NCBI GenBank assembly: GCA_015680685.1
Contig: MNCI01014752.1
Location: 834,586-859,081, forward strand
Reading direction: 5' to 3'
Origin: Gnetum montanum
Lineage: Eukaryota > Streptophyta > Gnetopsida > Gnetales > Gnetaceae
DNA length: 24,496 nt
Under the pieces are notes generated by a model. It worked only from the letters and a program-made list of their open reading frames with translations, was not told where the DNA came from and did no database searches. Position numbers and translations under genes: made by a program. Shown here piece by piece: positions 8,276 to 18,340 of this stretch; position 1 is the stretch's first letter; every line of letters starts with the position of its first letter.

Positions 8276-10260
8276 AAACTCGTTCTTGAGTTCCTTACAA
8301 AATATTGGGAAGGTATGGGATTATTGACTGAATGACTATTTACGGTGGAACAGGGTGACTAACTCAACGTGCCCAGTGAACGAATCAACAATACAATACA
8401 TGATAGCATTAGTGTTCATGAACACAAAGGTGAACACTATACATAAGTGACATCCAACCTTATTTGGCAGTTGGAAGAGAAGGAGAGAGAGAGAAGAGAA
8501 TAAGACGTGTTGCTACCGATGCCAAGATTTCTCCTTCCATTGTTAGTCCATAGCCATGCCACCAATCTTGCTCCTTTCATAAACATTCTAGTTTCCATCC
8601 TGAGTGTTTCCTCTAGGTCCAGTCCATTATTGTATGATTTCCATATGCACACACAACACAGTCACAAATGAGCGAGGGTAGATAAATCACAGTGTAGTTA
8701 ATACCTTGCTTCGATGTAAAGTGCATTAGCTAAGTTGTGGTTATGGAAAATATTGATTCTAGAGATTTAACATTGGTGACTACCTAAGGTGTAAGGGTTA
8801 GGAAAATTTTAAAAAATTGTGCCAAGGGCACCATGACTGAGAGCGATCCTCTAGTAGCGATAGGATGGAAAAGGATAAGGAATAAGAAAGATGGAGAAAA
8901 AGTAACAATGACAATGACAATAAAATGGATGTCATAGATGGGGATGAAACAAAAAATTGTTGATTACAGGAAATGTTTAAGGGAAAGAAGTTAACAAATG
9001 CACCGAAAAGGAATGCAAGTGGGTCCTCCCCAAAGCAGGCTCATGCCCTTAATACCCTAACAGACCCACAAACCAAAGAGTCCGTAGGCTCTAGGAATGT
9101 CATTTGGAAGCAAGAGTTAAAACCTTACTGATAAGAAATTATCGAGGAAAAACAATGCATCAACCAAAGTACAAACTAATGATAAAATAGTAATGAGGTA
9201 AAAAATGGAAAATAAATATGGAGAGGAGAAGATTGAATGGAAACCCAAGAATGAGGTTATGTAAAGTCCGTTTTGGGTTTTATGGTTAATGTGACCAAGT
9301 AGAACTTATTCCAAGTCTAGGCTCAGCAAACCACATTCAGTGACCTTGCATCAACACATTTGACCAACCTATCCTCTTGAAGCAACATGCATGCCTCTAC
9401 AAAATGTCACCACCATTCCTAGGAGAGTGAGATGGAGAACCAGAAAGCGAGAAGGGGCCTTAGTTAGAGGGAACCTTCAGGCATGGGTAACATGTCTTTC
9501 TAGTGCCATAACTAGTGCATGTAGCCCAAGTTCATTATTGTGTCTAAGGGGTGTGCTTTGAATTACCTTTTTTTTTGTGTGTTTTTTTTTCTGCGTGAGA
9601 ACCACACCATGCAAAGACTTATTTTTATGTACTCAACTTCTAGAGATTTGATGAATGGTTAGAATGGTAGAAAACTCAAAGAAAAATAATCCAAGCACTC
9701 AAGAGAGTAGCTAGTACAGATGCATAGAATCCCCTTGAATTCACACCCTTTTCATCCTTTGAGTCTTTCCTTAGTCTAAGAAATACCTAGTCACCAATTC
9801 GTTAATAGTTTTATTAAAGAAAGGGACTGTACAGTTCCAAGCCAAGGAAAACCATAGGATTTTATAGATGCATGAATGTCGTGGACTCATTGCCTGTTTA
9901 ATCAAAAGAACCATACTTTAATATCAACATTGTACTTCAAAGGTAAAATCCAAACATTAGCAATCAACGTGGTATTATTCATGCCACCATCATGAACACT
10001 TATTGGGTGATGAAAAAAATAAAGTAATCACAATAAGAAATGGTAACAATATGAATGATGGTGTAAAAAAAATAAGAAAGTTTAAAGAAATGTGAAAAAA
10101 AAATTTAGAAAGGACTGAGGGCCTTCAATGGTTAGTAGAGGTGGCCATCTCCCCCATGACTGATTTGGAAGGAGGAGATCTAAAATAATGAGCAAGGTTG
10201 CCCACCTATAGAGGTAGCATATGTTCTGGATGTCCTAAATTCATGGAAGGATTTTTTCTA
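8257..10260 (-). other. Element 1 region between pol and 3' LTR, no intact gene
   Basis: About 2 kb where Athila-type elements often carry an envelope-like frame. No long frame is open. A frame conceptually translated around 9240-9020 is very hydrophobic with stops, but AT-rich DNA easily gives this. The region is conserved in element 2 (18347-20331), including a 38-bp block without differences (9068-9105 versus 19108-19145). A T-rich tract lies at about 9570-9592 where element 2 has a CT microsatellite. Confidence 0.6.
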
Positions 10261-11310
10261 TTACACGTTGACTAGTAGTCTCTTATCTGGGCTCTCAAGT
10301 TTATATATGGTCATGGCTCCTGAAGGAAAAGTTGCATAGATAATGTAAGGTCCTTCCCATAGTTTTTAAAATTTGGTACATTATGACACATGTGTGGGGT
10401 TTTAGTAGAGAACCTTATCTCTTGGCTGATACTTAACTTTTCTAATTTTCAGGTTATGACATTGTTTATTAAATGCCTTGTGCAACTCATTGGATGATAG
10501 GGTAGCTAGTCAATTCTCATCTAGCAAGTTAAGAGTCATCAACCTTTGTTTTTGTGCTAGATCAAGGTCAAGGTTGAGGTCACATGCCATGGCTAGTGTA
10601 CGAAGCTCAGTTTGGATAGGGAGCATTGGAAGTTTTTCATACACTAACTCGTAGGAAGAGTAGCCTATAGGGAGTTTCCATGTGGAGCGGTATGCCCAAA
10701 GAGCATCATTCAGCTTAGTGATTTAGTCTTGCGTATACTTGCTAATGGTTCTGGTTAGTATCTTAGTAATCTCCCTATTGGTGACATTGGCTTGACAGTT
10801 TGCTTGGGGGTGGTATGGTGTAGTCAATTTATGCTCAACCCCTAAGCATTGCATTAACTTCCAAAAATTTGCACCTGTGAAATGTGTACTGTTGTCTGAG
10901 ATAAGTGCACACGACACACCAAACCTATTGACAACTTGTTGAAAAAATCATGCAACTGTAGATGATGTGAAATCTTTAACGGCAGCTGCTTCAACCCATT
11001 TTGTTAAGTAGTCTACAGTAACTATGATGTAAGCTTTTCCATTAGACATTGGTGTAATGGATCCCATGAAATCAATTCCCCAAATGTCGTAGGGTTCTAA
11101 CGGTTGAATCCATTGTTGCGGACCCTCCATTCTAGCAGTCATTTCCCCATCATGTTGACAGTGCTCACAAGATTGGACAAATAGATGGGTGTCTCAAAAT
11201 AAGGTAGGCCAATAATACCCTACAAGAAAGATCTTAATAGTCGTTCGTCTCCCAGCATAATGATGCCCACAAGGGCCCTCATGAGCATCTTGGAGAACTC
11301 TTAGTTGATC
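10261..11310 (-). pseudogene. Element 1 integrase domain
   Basis: The zinc-binding HHCC region reads HEGPCGHHYAGRRTT ... SCEHCQ (about 11280-11155). The core has [20 protein letters not shown] (first Asp near 11080) and LISDNSTHFTGANFW (second Asp near 10890). The catalytic Glu position is changed: the family motif GQxEVTNREI reads CQANVTNREI. A GPYIIYATFPSGAMTIYKL module follows, and the frame ends NV plus TAA at 10263-10261. Integrase inserts the cDNA; this copy could not. Confidence 0.88.
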
Positions 11311-11559
11311 TCTATCAAGAACACACCATCAAACCAAGCCATTGGGACATACTTTGTAAAGTTTTCCATTGATCTCCATAAAGTACTTGGCTCTGTGAAG
11401 AAACTGTTGTTTCTTCCTAAGGTCTAACTCTTGTGGTGTTTTTTGGGTAAGGAGATAGGTAAGAATGCTACTGTACCAATTTATCTCCATGGGTGATTAG
11501 TTATTCACTACACCGGCAAAGAGGAACTCATCAAAAAAATGATCGGAAATTGGATACTC

Positions 11560-11940
11560 ATCCTCTTTCCTGTCTTAGCACAACTGAGATAAATGATCGA
11601 CAACTGCATTCTTGATGCCCTTGCGATTGATCATTGTCAAATCGAAATCTTGTAGGATTACCAGCCATCATATAATATGGGGACTTATCATTGGCTTATT
11701 CATGAGAAACCAGATTGCACTATGATCTGTGTATATGAATACTTTGTATCCCAATACATAGTGCCTAAATTTTTCTAGTGCAAACACTACAACCATTAAT
11801 TCTTTTTCTGTAGTAGTGTAGTTAAGTTGTGCACTAGCTATACTTTTACTTGTACAATGGATGTAATAAGGGCATTTCTGGTCATCTAACTATGTAAGCA
11901 CGGATCCTAAGGCATAGTTGGATGCATCAGTCATGACATG
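11560..11940 (-). pseudogene. Element 1 RNase H domain
   Basis: On the minus strand the TDASNYALGSVL start (first catalytic Asp) near 11930 is followed by a TTTEKEL-like block, VFALEKFRHYVLGYKV, DHSAIWFLMNKP near 11720, and a terminal DHLSQL near 11590. These are the standard gypsy RNase H blocks; element 2 shows them more clearly. Stops occur between blocks. Confidence 0.8.
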
Positions 11941-12800
11941 GAATGGTTTGGACCAGTTAGGAGCTTGTAGAATGGGTGTTTCTACTAACTTATATTTCAG
12001 AGTTTGGAAAGCTAGTTCACATTCCCTGGTCCACTCGAAGGGTACGTCCTTTTTCGTTAACTCTACCAATGACTTGAAAACCTTCAAAAAGTTCTCTATG
12101 AACCTCCTATAGTAGCCAGTGTGTCCAAGGAATGACCGAATGTCTTTGATAGTTTCTAGTTGATAGGTAATTCCTTGGATCACTTTGATTTTCTCAGGGT
12201 CTACCTCTATCCCTGCATGTGAAATTTTATGCCCAAGTACTACACCTTTTTGGACCATTAAATGAATTTTCTGCCATTTGAGCCTTAGATTAGATTCTAC
12301 ACATCTTTTCAACACTTGCTCTAACCAGTACAAGTCTTGATCAAAACTTTCTTCGTAAGTGGAGAAGTCATCCATAAAGACTTCCACACCATTTCCTATC
12401 TGCTACTGGAATATGCTTAGAACTAAGCGTTGAAACATGGCAGGGGCATTGCACAAGCCAAACGACATTTTTTTATATGAAAACATTCCCCAAGGACTAG
12501 TGAATGTAGTTTTGGCTTGGTCTTCTGGGGCTATTTGTATTTGGTTGTATCTGCTATAGCCATCTAGAAAACTATAATAGCGATGCCCTACGATTGTGTT
12601 TAAGACTTGGTTAAAACATGGCAATGAAAAGTGATCCTTGAATGTTGCCATGTTTAGAAGCCTAAAATCTATGCAGACCCTCCATTTTCCTCCCTTTTTA
12701 GGCACGATTACTAAGAGGCTAACCCATTCACTATCAACAATGGGGTATATGAACCCAGCCTTTAGAAGCTATTCGATTTCTTCTTTCACTACTTACTTCA
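11890..12800 (-). pseudogene. Element 1 reverse transcriptase domain
   Basis: Starts around AGFIYPIVDSEWVSLLVIVP, then PKKGGKWRVCIDFRLLN, YYSFLDGYSRYNQIQIAPED (motif A region, catalytic Asp in FLDG), TFTSPWGMFSYKKMSFGLCN, and EVFMDDFSTY with the catalytic FMDD (DD at 12372-12367). The C-terminal part has GHKISHAGIEVDPEKIKVIQ and the connection SFLGHTGYYRRFI, leading to the RNase H start TDASNYALGSVL. One stop separates the fingers/palm part from the FMDD block. This arrangement is typical of Ty3/gypsy RT. Confidence 0.92.
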
Positions 12801-13347
12801 ACTTTGGATTCAATTGCCTCTATGGTTGTTTTCGAGGCTTCATGGAGGAGTCAGTGTAAATCCTATGCTGGCATATCCTAGGATCTATTCTAGTTAATTC
12901 TGGATATGACCAGGTGAAGGCTTTTGACCACTTGTTTATTACCTTGAGCAAACTTTCTTTTTGTTACGGAGCAAGTCTTACATTGATGATTACTAGTTTT
13001 CCATTCTTAAGGAACATGTACTCCATACTGGTGGGCAATGGTTTTAACTCTAGGAGCTTTTGTTTAAATTTATTAGAAATTTCCAACTTCCCCAAGTTGA
13101 TGTTTTCTAAGTTAGGACTGGGAAGTCGGCGCTGGACTTGCTCTAATGCATCTATGCTATCTATGTAAGCACAATTCAAACCCTCAGTCAGTTCCATGCA
13201 TATAAGTGAGCTACTTTCCTGATCAACTATCAGCCACTAGGTGTGTTCTTGTCATGTGGATGCTACATACAAGCACCTTTGTATGTTGATCATTTGTGCA
13301 TGCTGATTGCATGCAGGCAATGTTAAACTTTGCACAACCCATGATCT

Positions 13348-13938
13348 CTACATGCAATTGCACCCTGTGTCATTGTATACGATGCATGGAACCTTCTTCT
13401 TCTCGATCCTTTCAAAAGTATTTTCCTTAGATATTTCTAGGGAAAGATCGTAGATTCCTAGGTACACATCAATAGTGTTGAGCCATGCCCTTCCCATTAT
13501 GATTGGGAAGTCCCCCTTACTGTTATTCACTTGGATCACTAGGAAGTCAACTGGATGCGACCACCTACAAACAGTGGTAACAATGTCCTCCACTAATCTC
13601 AAGGGAACAGTGATGGACTAGTCGGCTAACTCTAAATGGACATTGTTCTTTTTTAATGGGGGTAGGTTCTAGGCCTTATACATTTCTTGGGATATTAGGT
13701 TGACATCGGATCCTGAATCCAAAAGAGCTTTGCATGGCTCATTCCTAGTGATTTGTAGATATATTAGGGGACTCCTAGGATCATAGAATTTCCTGGGAAG
13801 GTGGCCAGCTTTGATCCAATAAATAATGGCATGTGTTAACATGACCGTATGCATTGAATATGGTGTTAAGTTCGAAGGGGGCTCTGAAGCTTTAGTTAAT
13901 ATGGAGGCATCTAAAGACTCAGCCACTTGGGGTTGCAA
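13348..13938 (-). pseudogene. Element 1 protease domain (retropepsin)
   Basis: The active-site motif ALLDSGSDVNLIS (D-S-G intact) lies near 13725-13690, and the second hallmark PIIMGRAWL near 13505-13480. Two in-frame stops lie between them (13668-13666 and about 13618). It would process the Gag-Pol polyprotein. Element 2 has a homologous copy with a damaged active site. Confidence 0.85.
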
Positions 13939-14040
13939 AGGTTTGGTTGGACTACTGGTTCTAAAGCAAGATCTTTTCTTCGCACGGTTGTTAAAACCAA
14001 TAGTAAGTTGAGAATTAATAGCCCTTGTGGCATTATGCTA

Positions 14041-16383
14041 CTATGGTTGAGCAGGGAGTTCACCTTGCATTACTAGAACAAGTGGTAATGGAGCTATTGG
14101 TGGGAGAGATGCGGTCGGATTGGAAGAATGGTACACTTGTGGAATGTCACCCCTAGGAGAGGGAGTCCTATAGTATTCATGGGCTTGGTAGTGATGTTGG
14201 GGAGTAACGTGACCAATAGAGTCACGTGGAGAGATTGTATGTTGCATGTAATATCCATATGGGTCAGGTTGCCAGTAAGGATATTGTTGCCTTGGTGGTG
14301 GCATTCCCCATGATTGTGGATGCTACCACTGTTGATGCTGCTCAATTGGTTGTGGTGGAGTTCCACTTGGATAATACATTATAGGTTGGTGAAACTGCCT
14401 TGGTTTACCTTGGGGATAAGGTAACCGTCAAGATGTTTGTCATTTGTTCAAACGTGAATTAAGTGCATACACCCCAGACTCCTGAAGATGTAAGATCACA
14501 GGGAAACATCTCTTGGGATGGTCATATTAACATATCTCGCATCCACTATCATCATCTATACCTAAGTCCACAACCTCTTCAATAATAGCAACTTTACCCT
14601 TACCCTTGTTACGTGCATTTTCCGCTTCTCTCTTTTTTTTTGTCATGATCACTACCTCGCTCTCTATACTCCTCTACTACTTTGAGAACAATTTGAAACC
14701 TACTATCCAGGGAATCCCACATTTGTTCTACCTTTGCTGATACTTCTGATGCTAACTTTTGGATAGGCAAGATTTTTCCTATTCACCATCTCTTTGAGTG
14801 GTGATTCTTCCTCATCCTCATAAAATCTTACTCCCTTCTTTCAGAGGGAAGGATCTCAGTTATATTCTTTTGCACTTTCTCTCTTCGTAGCTCACCTTCT
14901 TCCTTAGCAACTTGCTCCACTAATCTGTGAATTTGATGGAACCTAAGCTCAAATAACCTTCCTTGGGCATAAGTACCAAGGGTTCTTCTCATTTCATACC
15001 TAAGCCCATCTACGAGATGGCATAGTTGATCCCACTGCGAATAACCATGGCCAAGACAACAATGTAATAGTGCATAATAGTAGCCCATGGTAGCATCCAA
15101 GGGTTCATAACTTCCTTGTTTCCATCCTTGGATTTTCTTTCACAGGTTAGACACCTGGGAGTATGTTTGGTACTTATCGTTGAACAGTTCTAACATAGTA
15201 CTCCACCTATGAATGGATTCTAGTTCTAAGGACCGATACCAGCTTTCAACTTCTTTTATTAGTATCCATGGGAACAACTTAAGTTTTTGCCACTCATTTT
15301 CTATGTTTTGCAAGGCACACGCATCATGAAATGGTTGTAAGTGATTTTGAGGATCAACATTATATCCCCCTTCAAATTGTGGGATGTTATTCATGTCTAA
15401 CCTCTTAATCCTACTATCTTTTTGGTGCCTTGTTGGAACTCTCACGGCCTCAGTTATATCTAGCATGTTTCGCATGATGAGTAGGGGTTCATCAGAATCA
15501 TCTTGTTCATAACGTCTATGATGCCTACATGGTTCCCTACTCTCCCTTCTTCTATGACATGATTCCCTAGAGTGTCCTCATCCTCTATCTTAGTTATCTC
15601 ATCTGTGACTTCCACTTTATTTTCCCTTATCCTCACGATATGTTTCTCTATGGCTACATCTGAACACGGAAGGAGAGGGTGAAAGAGACGATGAAGAGGA
15701 AGAAGAAGGAGAATTGCCACCATGATGGTGTCTACTACCTTCTCTTTAGTGGTCCCTACCTCAATCATGATTGTGATTAGAATGCACACCTTTGTCATGT
15801 TTCTTTGTTTCCTTTTTAGACACTTTGTGTCCATTGATATCAACACCTGGGTTATAAATAGTAAAATGGAGGTTCTGATACACAACCCCTTAGCCTATGT
15901 CCAGGGGGGGGGGGAAACATCATTATGTGGGTGACTACTAGAGGCATGTTCATCACCCTCAATTTTTCTTAAAACATGGGGGGCATCCTTGGATCATTTT
16001 CCCTTCAAGGACTTATGGTGTCTCTCCTGTTGCAAATCCCTTTGATGTTATGCCTATGTGGGATGATAATCTCTCAAATCATAGTCCTATGTAATGTATT
16101 CTGCGTGTAAGTGTTGCATGCCTATTCATGTGAGAGCACGAAGAAGCATACTTGGGACTGAACGGTCGGGAGGTAACACTATGTTACCTTCCAAGTCATT
16201 CCAACGTAACTGTTCATCTTGGTAGAGAATAAAGGTGAAGTTAGGTACATATTCATTGAGATGAATATATACCACTTGAAACTGTTGAGGAACTGGCGGA
16301 TCAATGTCACGTGTATTCTGCCGTCAGTTCCTTCTTGTGTTAGTCCTAGGTAGTGAAGTGCTTTTGTGCATAGAAGAAGACAT
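14041..16383 (-). pseudogene. gag: Element 1 gag (frameshifted)
   Basis: Starts MSSSMHKSTSLPRTNTRRN, then an in-frame TGA (probably from CGA), and continues through a less conserved N-terminal part. A basic His/Arg/Ser-rich stretch (about 15830-15490) leads to the capsid-like core with NIPQFEGGYNVDPQNHLQPF, WYRSLELESIHRWSTM and FNDKYQTYSQVSNL (about 15400-15145) and LCHLVDGLRYEMRRTLGTY (near 15030). A zinc-knuckle remnant (CEIC...DHPKRC, near 14541-14505) and a Pro/Gln/Tyr-rich linker (14304-14041) follow. The start and the end lie in one frame, the core in another; likely slips are the 11-G run at 15904-15914 and the 9-T run at 14633-14641 (plus-strand letters). Gag would form the particle. 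Confidence 0.82.
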
Positions 16384-16496
16384 CTTGTCTTGTTTAGTGT
16401 GTAATGTACTATTATCTTTTTCTTAATCAGCCCTAAGGGTTCATTCCAACGATGTGAATGATTTCCTAAGTACTACTTAGTGCACAAACAACTAAG

Positions 16497-16514
16497 TCCC
16501 CAGCAACGATGCCA
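16497..16514 (-). promoter_or_regulatory. Primer binding site, tRNA-Asp-like
   Basis: One base after the 5' LTR the minus strand reads TGGCATCGTTGCTGGGGA. As I recall it, the plant Athila-type site complementary to the 3' end of tRNA-Asp is TGGCGCCGTTGCCGGGGA; the match is 15 of 18 and all three differences are transitions of the kind left by cytosine deamination. Confidence 0.8.
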
Positions 16515-16515
16515 A

Positions 16516-17306
16516 TGATGAACGGTGAGGTACCCCTATGCTCAACCATATGAATACGAGCATTTCATGCATGATCTAGTCGAATTCCAAGGACTAAGTG
16601 CCTATGCGCCTTCATGGAACAATAACAGGTTGGTTAATCGTTGTCTTCCCAAACTTACTTGTATGTCATAATTGTATGGTTAAGTAAGCTTGAGGCATAT
16701 GATTTTTATGGCTTTTATGTGTTTTATATCCTGCACTAATAAGGAGGGGAAGAGAGATAACTAAGTGACTAATCTAAATTAACTACTCATTAACTAAGTT
16801 CTAAGTACTCTTAACACCAGTATCTATTCCCACTTGTCGTACACATCCTGAACTAGTGCAACGCTACTGGGATTACCAAACGCTAATCGTTACTGGGTTG
16901 CCAAGCGCTACACGCATGCTCGAAGCGGTCGTATTGAGTGTATTTAACTAAGAGAGTTATAGGGTGAGAGAAATCATTAATTAACTACAAAAGCATTAAA
17001 TAATAATTAACACTAATTAATCTATTCTATATGCTGCAAGGTTTATCATAAAGTTCGTCTTTACTACCGTACACAAAGTGTGCTCAGGTACACAATGCTC
17101 GAATAAAGATCTGTTCACTCTATGACTCCTACTGTGGGCATGCAGAAATAATTCTAACTCTGGGGGGAAATGACAAGACATTTGCTAAGGGTCTAACTTC
17201 TAATGTGAAAACCAAGGGTGCCTTAGCAAGGAGATAGGTTGCAATATTGGGTATCTGACATCGCATGGTTGATCTGATATCGCGTACGCGATATCATAGT
17301 TCATCA
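16516..17306 (-). repeat. Element 1 5' LTR
   Basis: Begins TGATGAACGGTGAGG and ends ...TATCATAGTTCATCA on the plus strand, next to TCCAT. Compared with the 3' LTR it lacks about 13 bp that include the TATA box (near 17223), its AATAAA has become AGTAAA, and it has a 20-bp palindrome at 17276-17295. Confidence 0.92.
17276..17295. repeat. Perfect 20-bp palindrome in the 5' LTR
   Basis: GATATCGCGTACGCGATATC equals its own reverse complement. The sister LTR has a single GATATC at this place. Confidence 0.85.
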
Positions 17307-17311
17307 TCCAT
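17307..17311. repeat. Target site duplication, right copy (TCCAT)
   Basis: Exact repeat of 7462-7466. A 5-bp duplication is typical of LTR retrotransposon integration. Confidence 0.9.
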
Positions 17312-17404
17312 TCTTACAAAGAATACAAACCACACATTTATTAATATTTTTACCAATACAAACTTCTTTAATGAATTCTTGGAAAATATGAAATAGATCA
17401 TCTC
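17312..17404 (-). pseudogene. LINE reverse transcriptase relic, continuation
   Basis: On the minus strand this 93-bp strip reads DLFHIFQEFIKEVCIGKN followed by CVVCILCKNG, and continues without a frame change into the LINE sequence left of element 1 (DLQHIGN then PITLLNN) once element 1 and one TCCAT copy are ignored. It corresponds to the start of the L1 RT domain (the FF.EFW ... LIPK.GD ... WRPI region). At 17404 it is cut by element 2. Confidence 0.8.
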
Positions 17405-17983
17405 TGATGAGCGGCGAGGTACCCCTACGCTCAACCATACGAATACGAGCGTTTCACACAGGATCTGGTCAAATTCCAAGGACTAAGTGCTTATGTGCCC
17501 TTGTGGAACAAGGACGAGTTGGTTGATTTTTTTCTTTCCAAGCTTACCTATATATCATGATTATATGGTTAAATAAGCTTGAGGCATATGATTTTTATAG
17601 CTTTTATGTTTTTATGTCTTGCACTAGTAGGGAAGGAGAGAGGTAACTAAGTGACTAATTTAACTTAACTACTCATTAACTAAGTTCTAACTAGTCCTAA
17701 CACCAGCATCCATTTCCACTTGCCATACACATCCTGAACTAGTGCAACACTGCTGGGATTACCAAATGCTAATCATTACTGGGTTACCAAGCATTACACG
17801 TATGCTCGAAGTGGTCGTGCTTGTGTAATTTAATGATTTGCGTAATTGATTAAAATGAATTGTTGTGCTAATAAAAAAAATGTAAAGTTCATAAAATAAA
17901 ATAAATGCATAAGAAAATAAAATAAAATAAATGCTTAAGAAAACAAATCTCAAGTGCTGCAAGGATGGATCAAAGAGCTCGTC

Positions 17984-17989
17984 TTTATT
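17984..17989 (-). terminator. Poly(A) signal in the element 2 LTR
   Basis: AATAAA on the minus strand, about 170 nt after the TATA-like box, matching the position in the element 1 3' LTR. Confidence 0.5.
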
Positions 17990-18157
17990 GCCAACACAAT
18001 GGTATGCTCAGGTACATAAATTCTTGAATAAAGATCCATCCACACTTCAACCTCCTACTACAAGCACTTGGAAAATACTCTAACTTTCAAACAGATTACA
18101 AAAGTTTCACTACTTGATTGCTAAAAGACTTCCTCCCAATTGTGCGCCTGGGCACTG

Positions 18158-18165
18158 TATTTATA
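18158..18165 (-). promoter_or_regulatory. TATA-like box in the element 2 LTR
   Basis: TATAAATA on the minus strand, directly downstream (in transcript direction) of the repeat array and aligned with the box in the element 1 3' LTR. Confidence 0.55.
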
Positions 18166-18174
18166 GGCTTAGGA

Positions 18175-18340
18175 GCAACTACTCTAATAATTAGAGTAAT
18201 CACTCTAATAATTAGAATAATTACTAAAGTAACCGCTAGAGTAACCACTCTAATAATTAGAGTAACTGCTATAGTATCCACTATAGTAACCACTCTAATA
18301 ATTAGAATAACTACTAGAGTAACCGCTAGAGTAACTGCTC
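18175..18340. repeat. Repeat array in U3 of the element 2 LTR
   Basis: Near-palindromic CTCTAATAATTAGA starts at 18182, 18203, 18248 and 18293; the last three are spaced exactly 45 bp. Between them are variants of GTAACCGCTAGA and GTAACTGCTATA. The array fills the space between the TATA box and the LTR edge. Both strands are open across it, producing spurious repetitive frames. Confidence 0.9.

Larger units (their letters stand above)
10261..13938 (-). pseudogene. pol: Element 1 pol: protease, RT, RNase H, integrase (broken by stops)
   Basis: All recognisable domains from 13938 to the stop at 10263-10261 lie in one reading frame, about 1,226 codons, interrupted by in-frame stops but with no net frameshift. 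Order: aspartic protease, a linker with LKPLPTSMEYMFLKNG (near 13045), RT, RNase H, integrase with HHCC zinc finger, D-D-E core and a C-terminal GPYIIYATFPSGA module (near 10350). The polyprotein would be cut into enzymes that copy and integrate the element. Stops include TAG at 13668-13666 and another near 13618 in the protease, and one between the RT blocks near 12400. The frame upstream (gag C-terminus, 14304-14041) is the same, suggesting a single gag-pol frame in the ancestor. Confidence 0.9.
7467..17306 (-). mobile_element. Element 1: complete Ty3/gypsy LTR retrotransposon, Athila/Tat-like, inactive
   Basis: A 9,840-bp element with two LTRs of 790 and 791 bp, both TG...CA, flanked by TCCAT duplications. 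Internal order on the minus strand: primer binding site, gag, protease, reverse transcriptase, RNase H, integrase, about 2 kb non-coding, 3' LTR. Integrase after RNase H places it in Ty3/gypsy. The pol linker (LKPLPTSMEYMFL), the RT block EVFMDDFSTY, and a primer binding site related to tRNA-Asp resemble the plant Athila/Tat lineage. By eye, about 23 differences, mostly transitions, occur in the first 190 bp of the LTR alignment, so the insertion is old. Many in-frame stops make it non-autonomous. Confidence 0.92.

Noticed and set aside
8437-8652. Open frame of 71 codons near the 3' LTR as an envelope-like gene
   Set aside because: No signal peptide, membrane segment or similarity to the frame at the corresponding place in element 2 (18419-18685).
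15460-15885. Minus-strand open frame of 141 codons in gag
   Set aside because: Wrong frame. The frame joined to the capsid-like core is shifted and reads a basic His/Arg/Ser-rich stretch.
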